In this document: positions 40,413-49,696 of the stretch, piece after piece
Layout of the letters: each line of letters opens with the position of its first letter
How positions within the stretch are numbered: position 1 is the first letter of the stretch
NCBI GenBank assembly: GCA_031547885.1
Contig: JAVBRO010000001.1
Location: forward strand, 186,001 to 250,000
Length of the DNA: 64,000 nt
Source of the DNA: UBA940 sp031547885
GTDB taxonomy: Bacteria > Bacteroidota > Bacteroidia > Bacteroidales > Rikenellaceae
Direction: 5' to 3'
Notes under the pieces: generated by a model
Databases searched by the model: none
Told to the model about the DNA's origin: nothing
What the model saw: only the letters and a program-made list of their open reading frames with translations
Program-made: the position numbers and the translations under genes

Positions 40413-41387
40413 TCATAGCGTCGTTTCGAGCATCCTGCGCTGCTCCGAAAAAAAGCCGAAGCGCTCCGTTTCGCCGCTCTGGGTTATCAGCGTGGAGTAG
40501 CGCTTAAGCGATTCGATCCAGATCTTGTCTTCCTGGTCCTGGCGCTGCGTGTTGAATATGTAGTCGATAAAATGGACGCGGCTGACGCTGGCTATCTCAT
40601 TGCCGTTCTCTATCAACGAGTAGGTCGAGTCCAGCGCGATATCCGAGAGGTAGATCATAACCTCAGAACCCGCGGCGTTGACCCCTTGCGAACAGATTTG
40701 CTCCAGCCCGTCGATCAGCCTTTCCAGTTCGAGTTTGAGTTGCCCGCATTCGGTCGGGGTTATCAGTTCGCGCCGGACGAAATACCTGATGTTCGCTGCG
40801 ATATTCCTGAAAATATTCCGGTCGAGGATCAATCTTATATGCGGCATATTTTCGCAGATCTCCAACAGGCGCGCTTCGGCCTGCAGCACGTCGGGTCGTT
40901 TAATCATATTGACCAGGCCGAATCCGGGCCTCGAGCCCTCTTTCAGGAACGCCCATTTGTATACCTCGAACCTGGCTAGCATTTCAAAACGTGCGAACAG
41001 GTTGTAGGGCAATTGGTTGGCTGCGGTTTGAAACACGGCTCCGCTCCCTTTCGAGTATATATTGAGAAGGCCTTCGCCGAGCGCTTCCAACAGATGGCGG
41101 TACCTGTCCATATAATGCTCGGCCGAGCCGGAAAGGATATCCCCCCTCCTGGCCCTGCTGTTGTTCCCGAAGTCGACCGACTGCATGATCCTGTCGATCG
41201 AGAGGTTGAAATGGGCGGCTATCCTGACCGCCTCCTCGAAGGTGAAGGGAACGTCGCCTTTCAGGCGGCGGTAAATGGCCTCTTTGCCCAGCGAAAGCAT
41301 ATCGCTCAGCGTGTCGACCAGTTGTGCGTTATGGGGGACATGCCGTTTGATATCCTCCACCAGTTTATCATTCAGGTACAAGTGCAT
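40413..41387 (-). CDS. Helix-turn-helix regulator next to the fimbrial operon
   Basis: A 324-aa protein. The N-terminal ~70 residues form an XRE-like HTH (VDTLSDMLSLGKEAIYRRLKGDVPFTFEEAVRIAAHFNLSIDRI). A long all-helical region of unknown fold follows (RYRHLLEALGEGLLNIYS.., LKLELERLIDGLEQICSQG). No signal or membrane segment is seen. The minus-strand promoter TACTTTTG (41409-41416) overlaps an in-frame start at 41411, so ATG 41387 is preferred. It is divergent from the lipoprotein operon at 41725 and is its likely regulator, by position only. Confidence 0.8.
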   Translation of the reverse strand: MHLYLNDKLVEDIKRHVPHNAQLVDTLSDMLSLGKEAIYRRLKGDVPFTFEEAVRIAAHFNLSIDRIMQSVDFGNNSRARRGDILSGSAEHYMDRYRHLLEALGEGLLNIYSKGSGAVFQTAANQLPYNLFARFEMLARFEVYKWAFLKEGSRPGFGLVNMIKRPDVLQAEARLLEICENMPHIRLILDRNIFRNIAANIRYFVRRELITPTECGQLKLELERLIDGLEQICSQGVNAAGSEVMIYLSDIALDSTYSLIENGNEIASVSRVHFIDYIFNTQRQDQEDKIWIESLKRYSTLITQSGETERFGFFSEQRRMLETTL

Positions 41388-41724
41388 TTTCAGGAAAATA
41401 TGGGGGAACAAAAGTAGCAGTAAATATCAATTATTCATACAGCCGCAAATTTAAATTATTTATTAAGCGCGTATTGACAAAAAAGTAAAATCAAGCGGTT
41501 TTTTATCCATTTCAGATGCGGCGCATGTAAAATTGTCTTTTTCAGCAAAAAGCAGACCGCATTGTTCGCCTAAAAAGAAAAATCCATCCTCAAAAAGCCA
41601 CAATATATGAACGTCCGCATGCATAATTTTGCCCCCCGAATAAGAGGTAAGTATGACCATGAAAAGGCGGGCAGCAGACCATACAATATGCGGAGAGCGC
41701 AGGGCGTTTATCTGCCGCTTACTT
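41388..41724. promoter_or_regulatory. AT-rich divergent control region of the fimbrial-type locus
   Basis: Contains the minus-strand -7 element TACTTTTG (41409-41416) for the regulator. The plus-strand -7 element TAATTTTG (41624-41631) serves the DUF3575 gene. Between them are about 200 AT-rich bases with no gene. Confidence 0.6.
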
Positions 41725-42354
41725 ATGCGCCGATCGATTTACAAACCGTTACTGGTCCTGCTGTTCGCAGCAATGTGCTCCTCGCTTTCCGCACAGGAAA
41801 GCAGGGCGGTCTATTATTTTGAACCTTTCGAATGGAACCGGAGCCTTATCGCCAAACCCCGGTGGAAGCATAACCTTGTTATTAAGACCAACGCGCTCGC
41901 CCTTGCCGGAACGATCGCCAATATAGGCGCCGAGGTCACGGTCGGCAGCAGCGTATCGATAGACCTTCCCCTTTATTACAGCCCCTATGACCTGGCGAAA
42001 GGTACGAAATTCCGGATACTCTCCCTCCGTCCCTCTGTCAGGTACTGGTTCTGCTGCGCCTGTTACGGCGGGTGGTTCCTGGGAGCCGGCGCCCAGGCCA
42101 CATGGTTCAATATCGCCACAGGTGGAGCGCTGCGCTACCAGGACAACCGTGCCGTTCTCGGGGTGGGCGTCACGGCAGGCTACGCCTGGTATTTCTCCTG
42201 CCATTTTGGCATGGAAGCCTCATTGGGCGCCGGGTACGCCTCGGTCAGCTACGACACGTTCGAAAACGTTCCCAACGGCGCATATACCGGCAGCCGCAAA
42301 CGTAACTACTGGGGGCTGACGGATGCCTCCATATCTCTGTTTTACCGGTTCTGA
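41725..42354 (+). CDS. DUF3575-domain outer-membrane protein
   Basis: A 209-aa protein with signal peptide MRRSIYKPLLVLLFAAMCSSLSA. A small eight-strand-like beta barrel follows: WKHNLVIKTNALALAGTIANIGAEVTVG.. is the DUF3575 signature, and it ends NYWGLTDASISLFYRF with a terminal Phe. DUF3575 genes commonly head fimbrillin-type operons in Bacteroidales and are thought to help assembly at the outer membrane; that role is inferred. ATG 41725 is chosen for the signal peptide over starts at 41653/41659. Confidence 0.86.
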   Translation: MRRSIYKPLLVLLFAAMCSSLSAQESRAVYYFEPFEWNRSLIAKPRWKHNLVIKTNALALAGTIANIGAEVTVGSSVSIDLPLYYSPYDLAKGTKFRILSLRPSVRYWFCCACYGGWFLGAGAQATWFNIATGGALRYQDNRAVLGVGVTAGYAWYFSCHFGMEASLGAGYASVSYDTFENVPNGAYTGSRKRNYWGLTDASISLFYRF

Positions 42355-42357
42355 CCT

Positions 42358-43329
42358 ATGAGAGTGTGGATAAAAATAGCGTCTTGTGTAGTGCTGGGAC
42401 TTTCCCTGGCAGGATGCTGTACCATACATGAGTATCCCGGAGAGTGCCGCACCAGCCTGCGCATCACCCGCCTCGATTTCGACCGCCAATGGGGGGAACA
42501 ACCTGCCGCAGCAGCATGGAGCAGAGGGCGGGCGGACGGCTTCGATTTGCGGGTTACAGTGGAGCTTTACCCCGAATCGGGATCGGTTCCCATGATCCGC
42601 CGCACGGTCACATTCCCCGATCCGTATAACGACACATACGAATCCGACATCCTGTTTGCGGATCTGCCGCGCGCCCAATACCAGGTCGTGGCCTGGGCCG
42701 ATTACGTGGCGTCCGGCACTGTTTCGGACCTCTACTACGATACCTCGGACCTTACGCTGATAACGCCCCGCGGCGCTTACGAGGGCAACCAGGATATGCG
42801 CGACGCTTTTTTCACGTCGCAGCCGGTCGACCTGCGTTCTGTGGCGGAAATCGCGCTCACGCTGCCGTTGGGCCATCCCTTCGCCCGCTATAAGATCATC
42901 GCAACCGATCTGCAAAAGTATATGGAACAGACGGGCGCTACGGCTGCCGATGTGGCAGGCATGACGGTCGGCATCACCTACCAGGGTTATTTCCCCTGCG
43001 GGTTCAACGCCCTGACCGGCAAACCCAACGACGCCCGCACGGGAATAGCGTTCACGGGCGCGGCGGTTACACTCGACGATCCGTCGGAACTGCTTCTGGC
43101 CTACGACTATGTCTGGGTGAACGGAACGGCCTCGTCCGTAAGGGCGGGCATGGTGGTGTACGACCGCAACGGGCAGGCCATCAACAATGTGGGGTCGATT
43201 TTTATCCCCTATAAGGTCGGCGAGATAACGATAATAAAGGACGAGTACCTGACCGGCAAATTCAATCCCGGCATCGGCATCGACGACGAATGGAACGAGG
43301 ACGATATCAACTGGGTAATACCTGATTGA
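42358..43329 (+). CDS. DUF6562 / FimB-Mfa2-like fimbrial lipoprotein
   Basis: A 323-aa lipoprotein (lipobox LSLAGC, Cys near residue 20; then CCTIHEYPG). Two beta-sandwich domains have the pattern RAQYQVVAWADYVASGT shared with the two following proteins, and it ends GIGIDDEWNEDDINW. Position (second, after DUF3575) and size fit an anchor or accessory subunit. It starts 3 bp after the upstream stop, so it belongs to the same operon. Confidence 0.78.
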   Translation: MRVWIKIASCVVLGLSLAGCCTIHEYPGECRTSLRITRLDFDRQWGEQPAAAAWSRGRADGFDLRVTVELYPESGSVPMIRRTVTFPDPYNDTYESDILFADLPRAQYQVVAWADYVASGTVSDLYYDTSDLTLITPRGAYEGNQDMRDAFFTSQPVDLRSVAEIALTLPLGHPFARYKIIATDLQKYMEQTGATAADVAGMTVGITYQGYFPCGFNALTGKPNDARTGIAFTGAAVTLDDPSELLLAYDYVWVNGTASSVRAGMVVYDRNGQAINNVGSIFIPYKVGEITIIKDEYLTGKFNPGIGIDDEWNEDDINWVIPD

Positions 43330-43331
43330 GT

Positions 43332-44741
43332 ATGAATAACATCAGATACATATTGCTCGCGCTGGCAGCGCTCCTCGCGACGGGATGCGGCAAGGTGTCC
43401 GTGCCTGAACCCGGCGGCGGGGAGGCCGGGGTCTACGCCCTTACGCTGCAGTGCGAGGATCCCACTACGCGCGGGATGGCCGACGGTGCCAGGGAAAATG
43501 TGAACTGGAACAACTGGGACATGCGCTACATCCTCGAAATATGGCGCGAAGGGGTGCGGGATATACGGCTGGTCGGCCGGACCGACACTTTCACCGGCGG
43601 GATCACCTTCGACGATATCTACCTGCTGAGAAACAAACGTTACAGCATATACTGCTGGGCCGACGTGGTGCCGCAGGGAACGCTGGCCGATTACCACTAT
43701 TCGACCGACGAGGGCGCTTACGGACTTCAGTACGTAATCCGCACAGACAACTGGGCGACGCACGGAAAGATATGGTCAGGGAACGACGACACGGTGGACG
43801 CCTATGCCTTCTCCTACAACAACGTGACGCCTGTGGATATTTTCTATGCCGGCCAGTTCGGGTTCGTCAAACTAAAACGCCCCCTATCAAAGGTGATCAC
43901 CCGGGTGACGGGGCTGGCGGCGCCGGTGACCGACGTCTACGTCGGATACGATGAAGCCGGAACCTATTACGCCTACAACGTCGCCACCGACACGGCATTC
44001 GGCGGCGGCACCGCACCTTACTACGAAGCCAGGGCGGCAGGCGATTTCAGCAACGGGACCCAGACCCTTGCGTGGGACTACCACTTCGTGGGCGTCAATA
44101 ATACCGCCACCAAAATATCCTACGACCTGATGGCGCCCGACAACGCGCACCCCACGCTCAGGCAGCGGTACACCGATGTTCCAATAGCCACAAATACCCG
44201 TACGAACGTTTCGGGCGGAATAAAGAAGCTGTACTACGCGGGTGATTACTACAGGAACGGCGCTATCGAGGGGATCGTCTACAAGGCGGTTACCGCTGCG
44301 GATAACCTCACCCAGACGATCGCAATCGTGTCGCTCGACTGCGCGGTAAATACCCCGGCTACGCCTGCCGTGTGGCCGTATGCCGCGCAGGGAACAGCCA
44401 CCTGGGACCAGGCCGCCGCCTTTGCCTCCGGCCATGCCGGAGGAGGGTGGAAACTTCCCTCGCGTGCCGATCTGCAGGCTCTCAACCAGGCTGCTGTCGA
44501 CTTTACCTACGGCGCGTTCAATGCCGCCATATCGGCCAAAGGGGGCACCACGCTGGACTTTTTCGCCACCGATGCCACAGGGACGGATTTCCGGTTTGTT
44601 TCCTACTGGACTTCGGACGTTTCCGGAACGAATGCCTATATCGGCTGGCTGGCTCCGACGGCTGTTTCGACAGTGTCCGTGGCGGTCGCCAAGACCGAAA
44701 ACCACTTCGGACGGGCGGTCAGGACCGGTCTGTCTAACTAA
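43332..44741 (+). CDS. DUF6562-type lipoprotein with C-terminal Lcl/FISUMP-like domain
   Basis: A 469-aa lipoprotein (lipobox LLATGC near residue 18). An N-terminal fimbrillin-like domain shows RYSIYCWADVVPQGT and TRVTGLAAPVTDVYVGYDE. The extra C-terminal domain (from about residue 300: GIVYKAVTAADN.., WDQAAAFASGHAGGGWKLPSRADLQAL, SYWTSDVSG..RAVRTGLSN) has the WKLP / YWTS / VR layout of DUF1566/Lcl and FISUMP domains. This is probably a tip-type adhesin. It starts 2 bp after the previous stop; the in-frame TTG at 43326 is less likely. Confidence 0.78.
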   Translation: MNNIRYILLALAALLATGCGKVSVPEPGGGEAGVYALTLQCEDPTTRGMADGARENVNWNNWDMRYILEIWREGVRDIRLVGRTDTFTGGITFDDIYLLRNKRYSIYCWADVVPQGTLADYHYSTDEGAYGLQYVIRTDNWATHGKIWSGNDDTVDAYAFSYNNVTPVDIFYAGQFGFVKLKRPLSKVITRVTGLAAPVTDVYVGYDEAGTYYAYNVATDTAFGGGTAPYYEARAAGDFSNGTQTLAWDYHFVGVNNTATKISYDLMAPDNAHPTLRQRYTDVPIATNTRTNVSGGIKKLYYAGDYYRNGAIEGIVYKAVTAADNLTQTIAIVSLDCAVNTPATPAVWPYAAQGTATWDQAAAFASGHAGGGWKLPSRADLQALNQAAVDFTYGAFNAAISAKGGTTLDFFATDATGTDFRFVSYWTSDVSGTNAYIGWLAPTAVSTVSVAVAKTENHFGRAVRTGLSN

Positions 44742-44854
44742 CGTGATATGTCTAAAATACTTAATCTCTCGAACAGGAAGAGAAAAAATCAACCAACAAA
44801 ACCAAAATCATTCAAAACAATTTCATCATCAACCAATTAAATTTATTAAAATCC

Positions 44855-45943
44855 ATGAAAAAATTATTTTCAATTGCAGCGATGGCAGCCGTAGTGCTTT
44901 TCGCCTCCTGCGCCAAAGAAGAAAACAGCGCTGTCCGCAGCAACGAAACGCTCGGCGTGAAAGTGTCGTTCAACCTCGACCAGGCAGCTGGAACCCGCGT
45001 AAGCATGCCCGTCATTCCGGACAACTGCCTGCTTCGTTACGTCGTGGAAGTGTATGACGCGACCGGCACCACCAAGTATTCGCGCGTCGCTTTTGTCAAA
45101 GACTCCGGCGATGCTGTCCTGGACGGCAGCGCCCAGCCATTCGAGATCCGCGTCCCCCGTATGGACGGCACCTACAAGGTGATCGCCTGGGCCGACTACG
45201 TTGCCGACGGCACGACTAACGCCACGGCCAATACCGCCGACAAGTGGTACAACACTCAGTCGGGCCTGAAGGCCATCGGTGCCGTTACCACCGGCTACGT
45301 AGCTAACGATCCCGAACGCGAGGCCTTCTTCAGCAACGACAAGAGCATTACCGTTGCGGACGGTGCGATCACCGGCGCCGGTTCCGCTGCCGGCACTCCC
45401 CTGGCGATCGTCTGCAAAAGGGCCGTGGCCAGGCTCTCGTTCTTCACGACCGAAGAGATGAGCGTCATTCCCTCTTCGCAGCGCCCCCTGAGTTCGAAGG
45501 TGAACAACACCGGCGAAACCACGCTGGAACTCTACACCGCGTTCAACGCATTCAGCGGCGCTGCTTCGGCCGCCACGGCGCTTACCGCCATGAAGATGGA
45601 CATTCCCTTTGTCTCCTCCAACTACGTGTCTTACGACAAGACGCCGCCCACGGGAATCACCAACTCGGCGCTCATGTACCAGGACCTCGTGCTGGCTTCG
45701 TCCACTTCGTCGAACACGCTGTTGGTCGACATGGACCTGAACCTCTACAACGCGGCGGCAACCGCACAGGCCGGCGGCAACAACATCTCCGTCTACACGG
45801 ATATCACCAGCATTCCGCTGCAGGCCAACTACCGCACCAACGTATTCGGTTCGTTCATGACCCTGACCGGCTACATCACCATCGCTGTGGATGCCGACTG
45901 GGACGGCGACAAGAACGTCGATCCTTCCGGAAACACCTTGTAA
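44855..45943 (+). CDS. DUF6562 fimbrillin-like lipoprotein (probable major subunit)
   Basis: A 362-aa lipoprotein (MKKLFSIAAMAAVVLFASC, Cys19). It contains TYKVIAWADYVADGT, the motif common to all three lipoproteins of this operon, then RAVARLSFFTTEE and QANYRTNVFGSFMTLTGYITI, typical of Bacteroidales fimbrillin-like proteins. It is Thr/Ala-rich with few Cys. A 113-bp AT-rich leader separates it from the preceding gene, and a strong hairpin follows (45971-46003), which could allow higher expression of this subunit. That role is an inference. Confidence 0.8.
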   Translation: MKKLFSIAAMAAVVLFASCAKEENSAVRSNETLGVKVSFNLDQAAGTRVSMPVIPDNCLLRYVVEVYDATGTTKYSRVAFVKDSGDAVLDGSAQPFEIRVPRMDGTYKVIAWADYVADGTTNATANTADKWYNTQSGLKAIGAVTTGYVANDPEREAFFSNDKSITVADGAITGAGSAAGTPLAIVCKRAVARLSFFTTEEMSVIPSSQRPLSSKVNNTGETTLELYTAFNAFSGAASAATALTAMKMDIPFVSSNYVSYDKTPPTGITNSALMYQDLVLASSTSSNTLLVDMDLNLYNAAATAQAGGNNISVYTDITSIPLQANYRTNVFGSFMTLTGYITIAVDADWDGDKNVDPSGNTL

Positions 45944-45970
45944 TAACGCCTGAAGATCAGGTATCAAAAC

Positions 45971-46008
45971 GGGAATCCGGCCATCGATGATGGCCGGATT
46001 CCCTGCAT
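45971..46008 (+). terminator. Terminator-like hairpin after the fimbrial operon
   Basis: Perfect stem GGGAATCCGGCCATC-gat-GATGGCCGGATTCCC. The T-run is weak. Confidence 0.7.
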
Positions 46009-46088
46009 ATAGACCTCAACCTGCCCGACAAAGGCGAATATGGCCGGTGACGCCGTTAGAGCGAGATTGGGAAAATCTAAACAAGCTC

Positions 46089-46283
46089 TTAATCAGCCAC
46101 GCAGCGGATAGGCATCGCAATGATCTGGCTCGACAAGGCGGAAGTTCCGTTCAACGAACCGGTCGTCGGCGTGCCGTTCATATAGTTCACTATGGACGTG
46201 CTGCGCGCGGTGGTCCAGTATTGCATACTGCCGCCCGGGGCGGAGAGATCCCCCTGCGAATAGGTTCGGTACCCCCACGACAA
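46089..46283 (-). pseudogene. C-terminal fragment of a FISUMP-domain lipoprotein
   Basis: Sixty-four codons ending MPIRCVAD and TAA, with WGYRTYSQGDLS and QYWTTARS. This matches the C-terminal layout of the FISUMP proteins at 57715 and 59845 (ends SVRCTRE and VVRCVKE). The rest of the gene is missing; homology breaks at the junction with the topB fragment around 46265-46283. Confidence 0.75.
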
Positions 46284-46816
46284 GGGCAGCCGTCATCGGA
46301 ACGCTTCTAACGCAACAATACATCGAGCGTTTCGGCAAGTCGCTAATCCCGACCACCCAGGGCGTGCAGCTATACAAGGCGGTCAAGGACCTACGCATCG
46401 CCGACGTGGAATTGACCGGAAGCTGGGAAAAATCCCTCGCCGACATCGAATGCGGAGCGATGAGTGCCGAAACCTTTATGAAGACCATCGAGGTCTACAC
46501 CCGCCAGATCACGGAGGAGGTGCTGTCGCTCGATGTGAAACAGCCGCATGCCGACGCCGTCGAATGCCCCAAGTGTCATCGCGGCAATATGACGATCCGC
46601 CACAAGATCGCCAAGTGCGGCAACGACAAATGCGGGCTTGTAGTGGCGTCGATAAGGGAAAAATATCTTACCCGCTTTGCAGGCGAACGTAATTTGAACG
46701 GGGACCAGTTGATGGAAATGTTAAACATCAGCAGAAGGACCTTGCAGGATTATCGGGATCGGGGGATTATTCCTTACACATCCATCGGAGGAAAATTTCT
46801 CTATAAAGTAGAGTGA
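46262..46816 (+). pseudogene. Chimeric remnant: topoisomerase III C-terminus joined to an HTH (excisionase-like) domain
   Basis: An open frame begins FGTPTTRAAVIGTLL and QQYIERFGKSLIPTTQGVQLYKAVKD, the late catalytic-core segment of TopB. It continues through a TopB-like tail with a zinc-ribbon pattern (CPKCHRGNMTI..CGNDKCG). It then runs into LNGDQLMEMLNISRRTLQDYRDRGIIPYTS.. GGKFLYKVE, an Xis-type HTH. An ATG at 46364 could start a 150-aa protein. Compared with copy 1 (40202-40289) an extra base near 46814 creates the TGA stop. This is most likely decayed integrative-element DNA. Confidence 0.75.
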
Positions 46817-48256
46817 CATTAAAAAGATAGCGGAAGAGGTTACACCGCCGGTAGGATATTTGACGGATGCCAATGAATAATAGGCGGCATACAACGGGTT
46901 GGCATCCCGGACAGCTCCGCCCAGTGCGATCGTTCTGCCGGCGCCGGCGTCGACGGTTTGCCTTTCTATCAAGTCCGTGTTCCCGGTTTCACCATTGTAA
47001 TATCCCCAATAATCAACGGCTTTGGTAAAAGGAGTGTAGTGGGTGGACGGCATGATATAAGTGAACGTATATTTCTCCTGGTTCGCCGAAACTCCGTCTT
47101 TGACAACCACATCGCTGAGCAGGTAGCGGGAGTGGCCGGCGATTGGCGTTATAGTAGTCCGGTTGAAGACGATTTGTTTAATCAGGCGTCCTTCCGGGTT
47201 CCGGACCGAGATGGAAGCAAGCGATTTTGTGGTATCGTCATACGTAAAGTCAATGCGTCCTTCCGCGAAGGTGATGCGGGAGATGGGACGGGTATCGATC
47301 AGCCGCCCTATTGGAGGCACATAAGGTTCGCTGTTTCCGCTGGGAGTCCATGTTCCATTTTGGTAAATATAGTATTGACGGAGCCCATCTACCCCTTTCC
47401 AGTATCCATACACATTGTATTGGCTGTTTATGTAGTGCCCAACTGTAGCGTAGTAATCGTACGCGGTAGTGTGCACTTCCCCGTTGGGGTATTCTTCGTA
47501 GGTAAAGTTGATATTTTCACCATTCACGGAAGTAATGGATGATGCTTTCCAGCAGGTGACGGCAGTTTCGTTAGCACGGGTGATCTCCCGGGCGTTGAAA
47601 CTGCTCCCGTAGCGGTAGACCGTACCCGAGCAATCCGTCAGCCGGATTTCATTAGCGAACATATCGCTGACCGTGGCGCTGTTGGTTTCCAATTTCACAT
47701 ACTCCCTGTTGAGCAGGTCAGGATCGAACACTCCGCTATCCGCCATTTTTACGCGGAATTTTCCGGAAGAGTTTAAAGTCCGGAAGTGGAAGAAATCGGC
47801 CAGGTTATCTTTCTCTCCCAGCATTACCTGAGCATAAAACAAGATCGGATAGTCTTCCATGTAACTCTTGTCGCGCATGTAATACTGTTCGTCGCGGAGC
47901 CCGCGAATCTCTCGTGTAACCATCGGTTCCGCTTCCAATGTCCATCCAAGACCAACTACACCACTCTTCTGGTCGACCTTGATTCCTCCTGTCGTATAGC
48001 AAAGAGTAATGGGGAGTGTAAACGAAGACGTCCGGATAGTGTACAAAGGGATCCGGATATTGGCCCGTCCGCGGGCATAATCCACCTCATTCTGAGTATG
48101 CCTGAATAAGGCGGCGGCCTCGGCTGAGACCGGATAGTAGCTTTGGGACAAGCTGGCCATGTCATAGAACGTTTGTCCGGATTGCGCTTCGATCGTAGCG
48201 GGAATCAAGAGCAAGAGGAGAAGGCAACAGGAAAGGAATGTGTCTCTTTGTATCAT
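46721..48256 (-). pseudogene. Rhs/YD-repeat-type secreted protein, 3' truncated
   Basis: Starts MIQRDTFLSCCLLLLLLIPA (signal peptide, cleavage near 24). It has the N-terminal domain seen before Rhs repeats in Bacteroidetes (PVSAEAAALFRHTQNEVDYARGRANIRIPLYTI, GGIKVDQKSGVVGLGWTLEA). Homology runs to about residue 470 (SLASVKYPTGG). The last ~40 residues are antisense to the HTH remnant, so the 3' part, where YD repeats and any toxin tip would lie, has been replaced. Family members usually exceed 1000 aa. Non-functional or altered. Confidence 0.75.
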
Positions 48257-48356
48257 ATTGTTTTGTATTTAAGGATAATTGCGGCATACGGCGGCCCTTA
48301 TTTACAGGATGAAAAAGAAGCAATTTTGTACTCATCTTTTGAGATGTTTTTATTAG
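48257..48356. other. Junction between Rhs-type and BACON genes
   Basis: Divergent spacer with no clear promoter. ATG 48309 (MKKKQFCTHLL..) is in frame with the BACON gene but meets TAG at 48354-48356. Confidence 0.6.
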
Positions 48357-49595
48357 AAAAGGTTAAAAAGCGACTACTGGATAGGCAAGGAGTTCACACT
48401 TATACAAAAGGGCACCGCCTATCTCGATACGGATTATGACACGGATTTCAAATTCACTAAAGATGGCGGGGATTTGACCATCGATATCTATTCCAACCAG
48501 ACATGGAGTTCCGAAGTGACCGCGGGAGATAACTGGCTTTCGGTCGTTTCCGGAGAGAGCGGGTCGATGGACGGCAGCATATCTCTGGACGCAAAGGTCA
48601 ATATGGGCGAAAGGCGGACGGCTGTGCTGTCGATACACGACCGCCACGGAGTGCCTGTTCATGAGCTTGAATTAGTCCAGGACGGTATCGAACTCGTTCC
48701 CGCACAGTTTGTTTACAAGCTTTTCCATCAGGATCAGACTTTCGAAATCCAGGTGCAGTCCAATTCGGCTTTTTCCATTTCGAAAGAGGACGAAGATGTT
48801 TCGTGGTATTCGTTCACACCTGAATTTATTCAGGGCGACGGGACTCTCCAGACGCATACGATAACCGTACATCTGGACGCAAACACTTCGCCGGCCACCC
48901 GTCCGGCCGTGCTGGTACTGTCGACTCCGGACGATGATCCCGAAGTCGTTCCCGTCGTCCGCAAGGTGACGATCAAACAGGCGTTCGAACCCAAAACCGT
49001 CCGTACCGTATTCACGGCAGCGGAAGTCGGCAACTGGAACAGGAGCGGTACCGCCACCGGGTCGGACAACGGGGTTACGATCACGGCCGGATCCAATATT
49101 TCAAAATCGGATATGCCGCCGGGGATATACAGTTTCCATAACGCTCCCGTGGCGAGCGGAGCCGTCGTTTCCACCGTACTCTTCAATTACAGGCATTTAT
49201 TCCAGGACGGCGCGACGGTGAACTATGAAGTGCAGTACGGCTTCAATACAAGCAATGTCGGCCAGGGTAAGACATTCTCATTTGTGACCCCGTGGGCTAT
49301 GGCCGCGCCGTCTCTGGCTAAGCCGGTAGCCTATGACCAGCCTCACGTACGTACCTTCAGATTGGAACGCCTTCCCGAAAATCCGGATTATATGCGTTTC
49401 GAATGGCTGCTGGATGACGTAAGCCTCGTATGGTACGGCGCGGACGGCAAAGCCAGGACCTATAACGGAGTTCCGCAAAACGGTGCGTTCGTGCTGCCGT
49501 ACAACTCCAACGGGACCCTGCAGCTTACCAGCACCGGCGGCGCCACGACATTCAGCTGGTATGAGTACACTCCGAATATAGACTGGGGCGATTGA
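48357..49595 (+). pseudogene. BACON-domain surface glycan-binding-like protein with damaged 5' end
   Basis: About 412 sense codons follow an in-frame TAG. The frame begins SDYWIGKEFTLIQKGTAYL and holds two BACON beta-sandwiches (to about residue 215). A C-terminal lectin-like domain of ~190 residues follows (GVTITAGSNISKSDMPPGIYSF.., ending TPNIDWGD). No signal peptide is attached; the only in-frame ATG upstream (48309) is cut off by the TAG. Translation could begin at TTG 48474 but the product would not be exported. In family loci this gene sits after SusC/SusD, which are missing here. Confidence 0.72.
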
Positions 49596-49696
49596 TAAAC
49601 AGGAATGACCACCCGTGCGCAAGAGCGTTGCCGACACCGGCCGGGCCGCACGGGTACAGTCCCACATGATTTGAGCACGATAAAAAAATATAAAAT

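Noticed and set aside
43326..43331. TTG start overlapping the preceding gene at 43326
   Set aside because: ATG 43332 gives a normal lipoprotein signal; the TTG adds only two residues.
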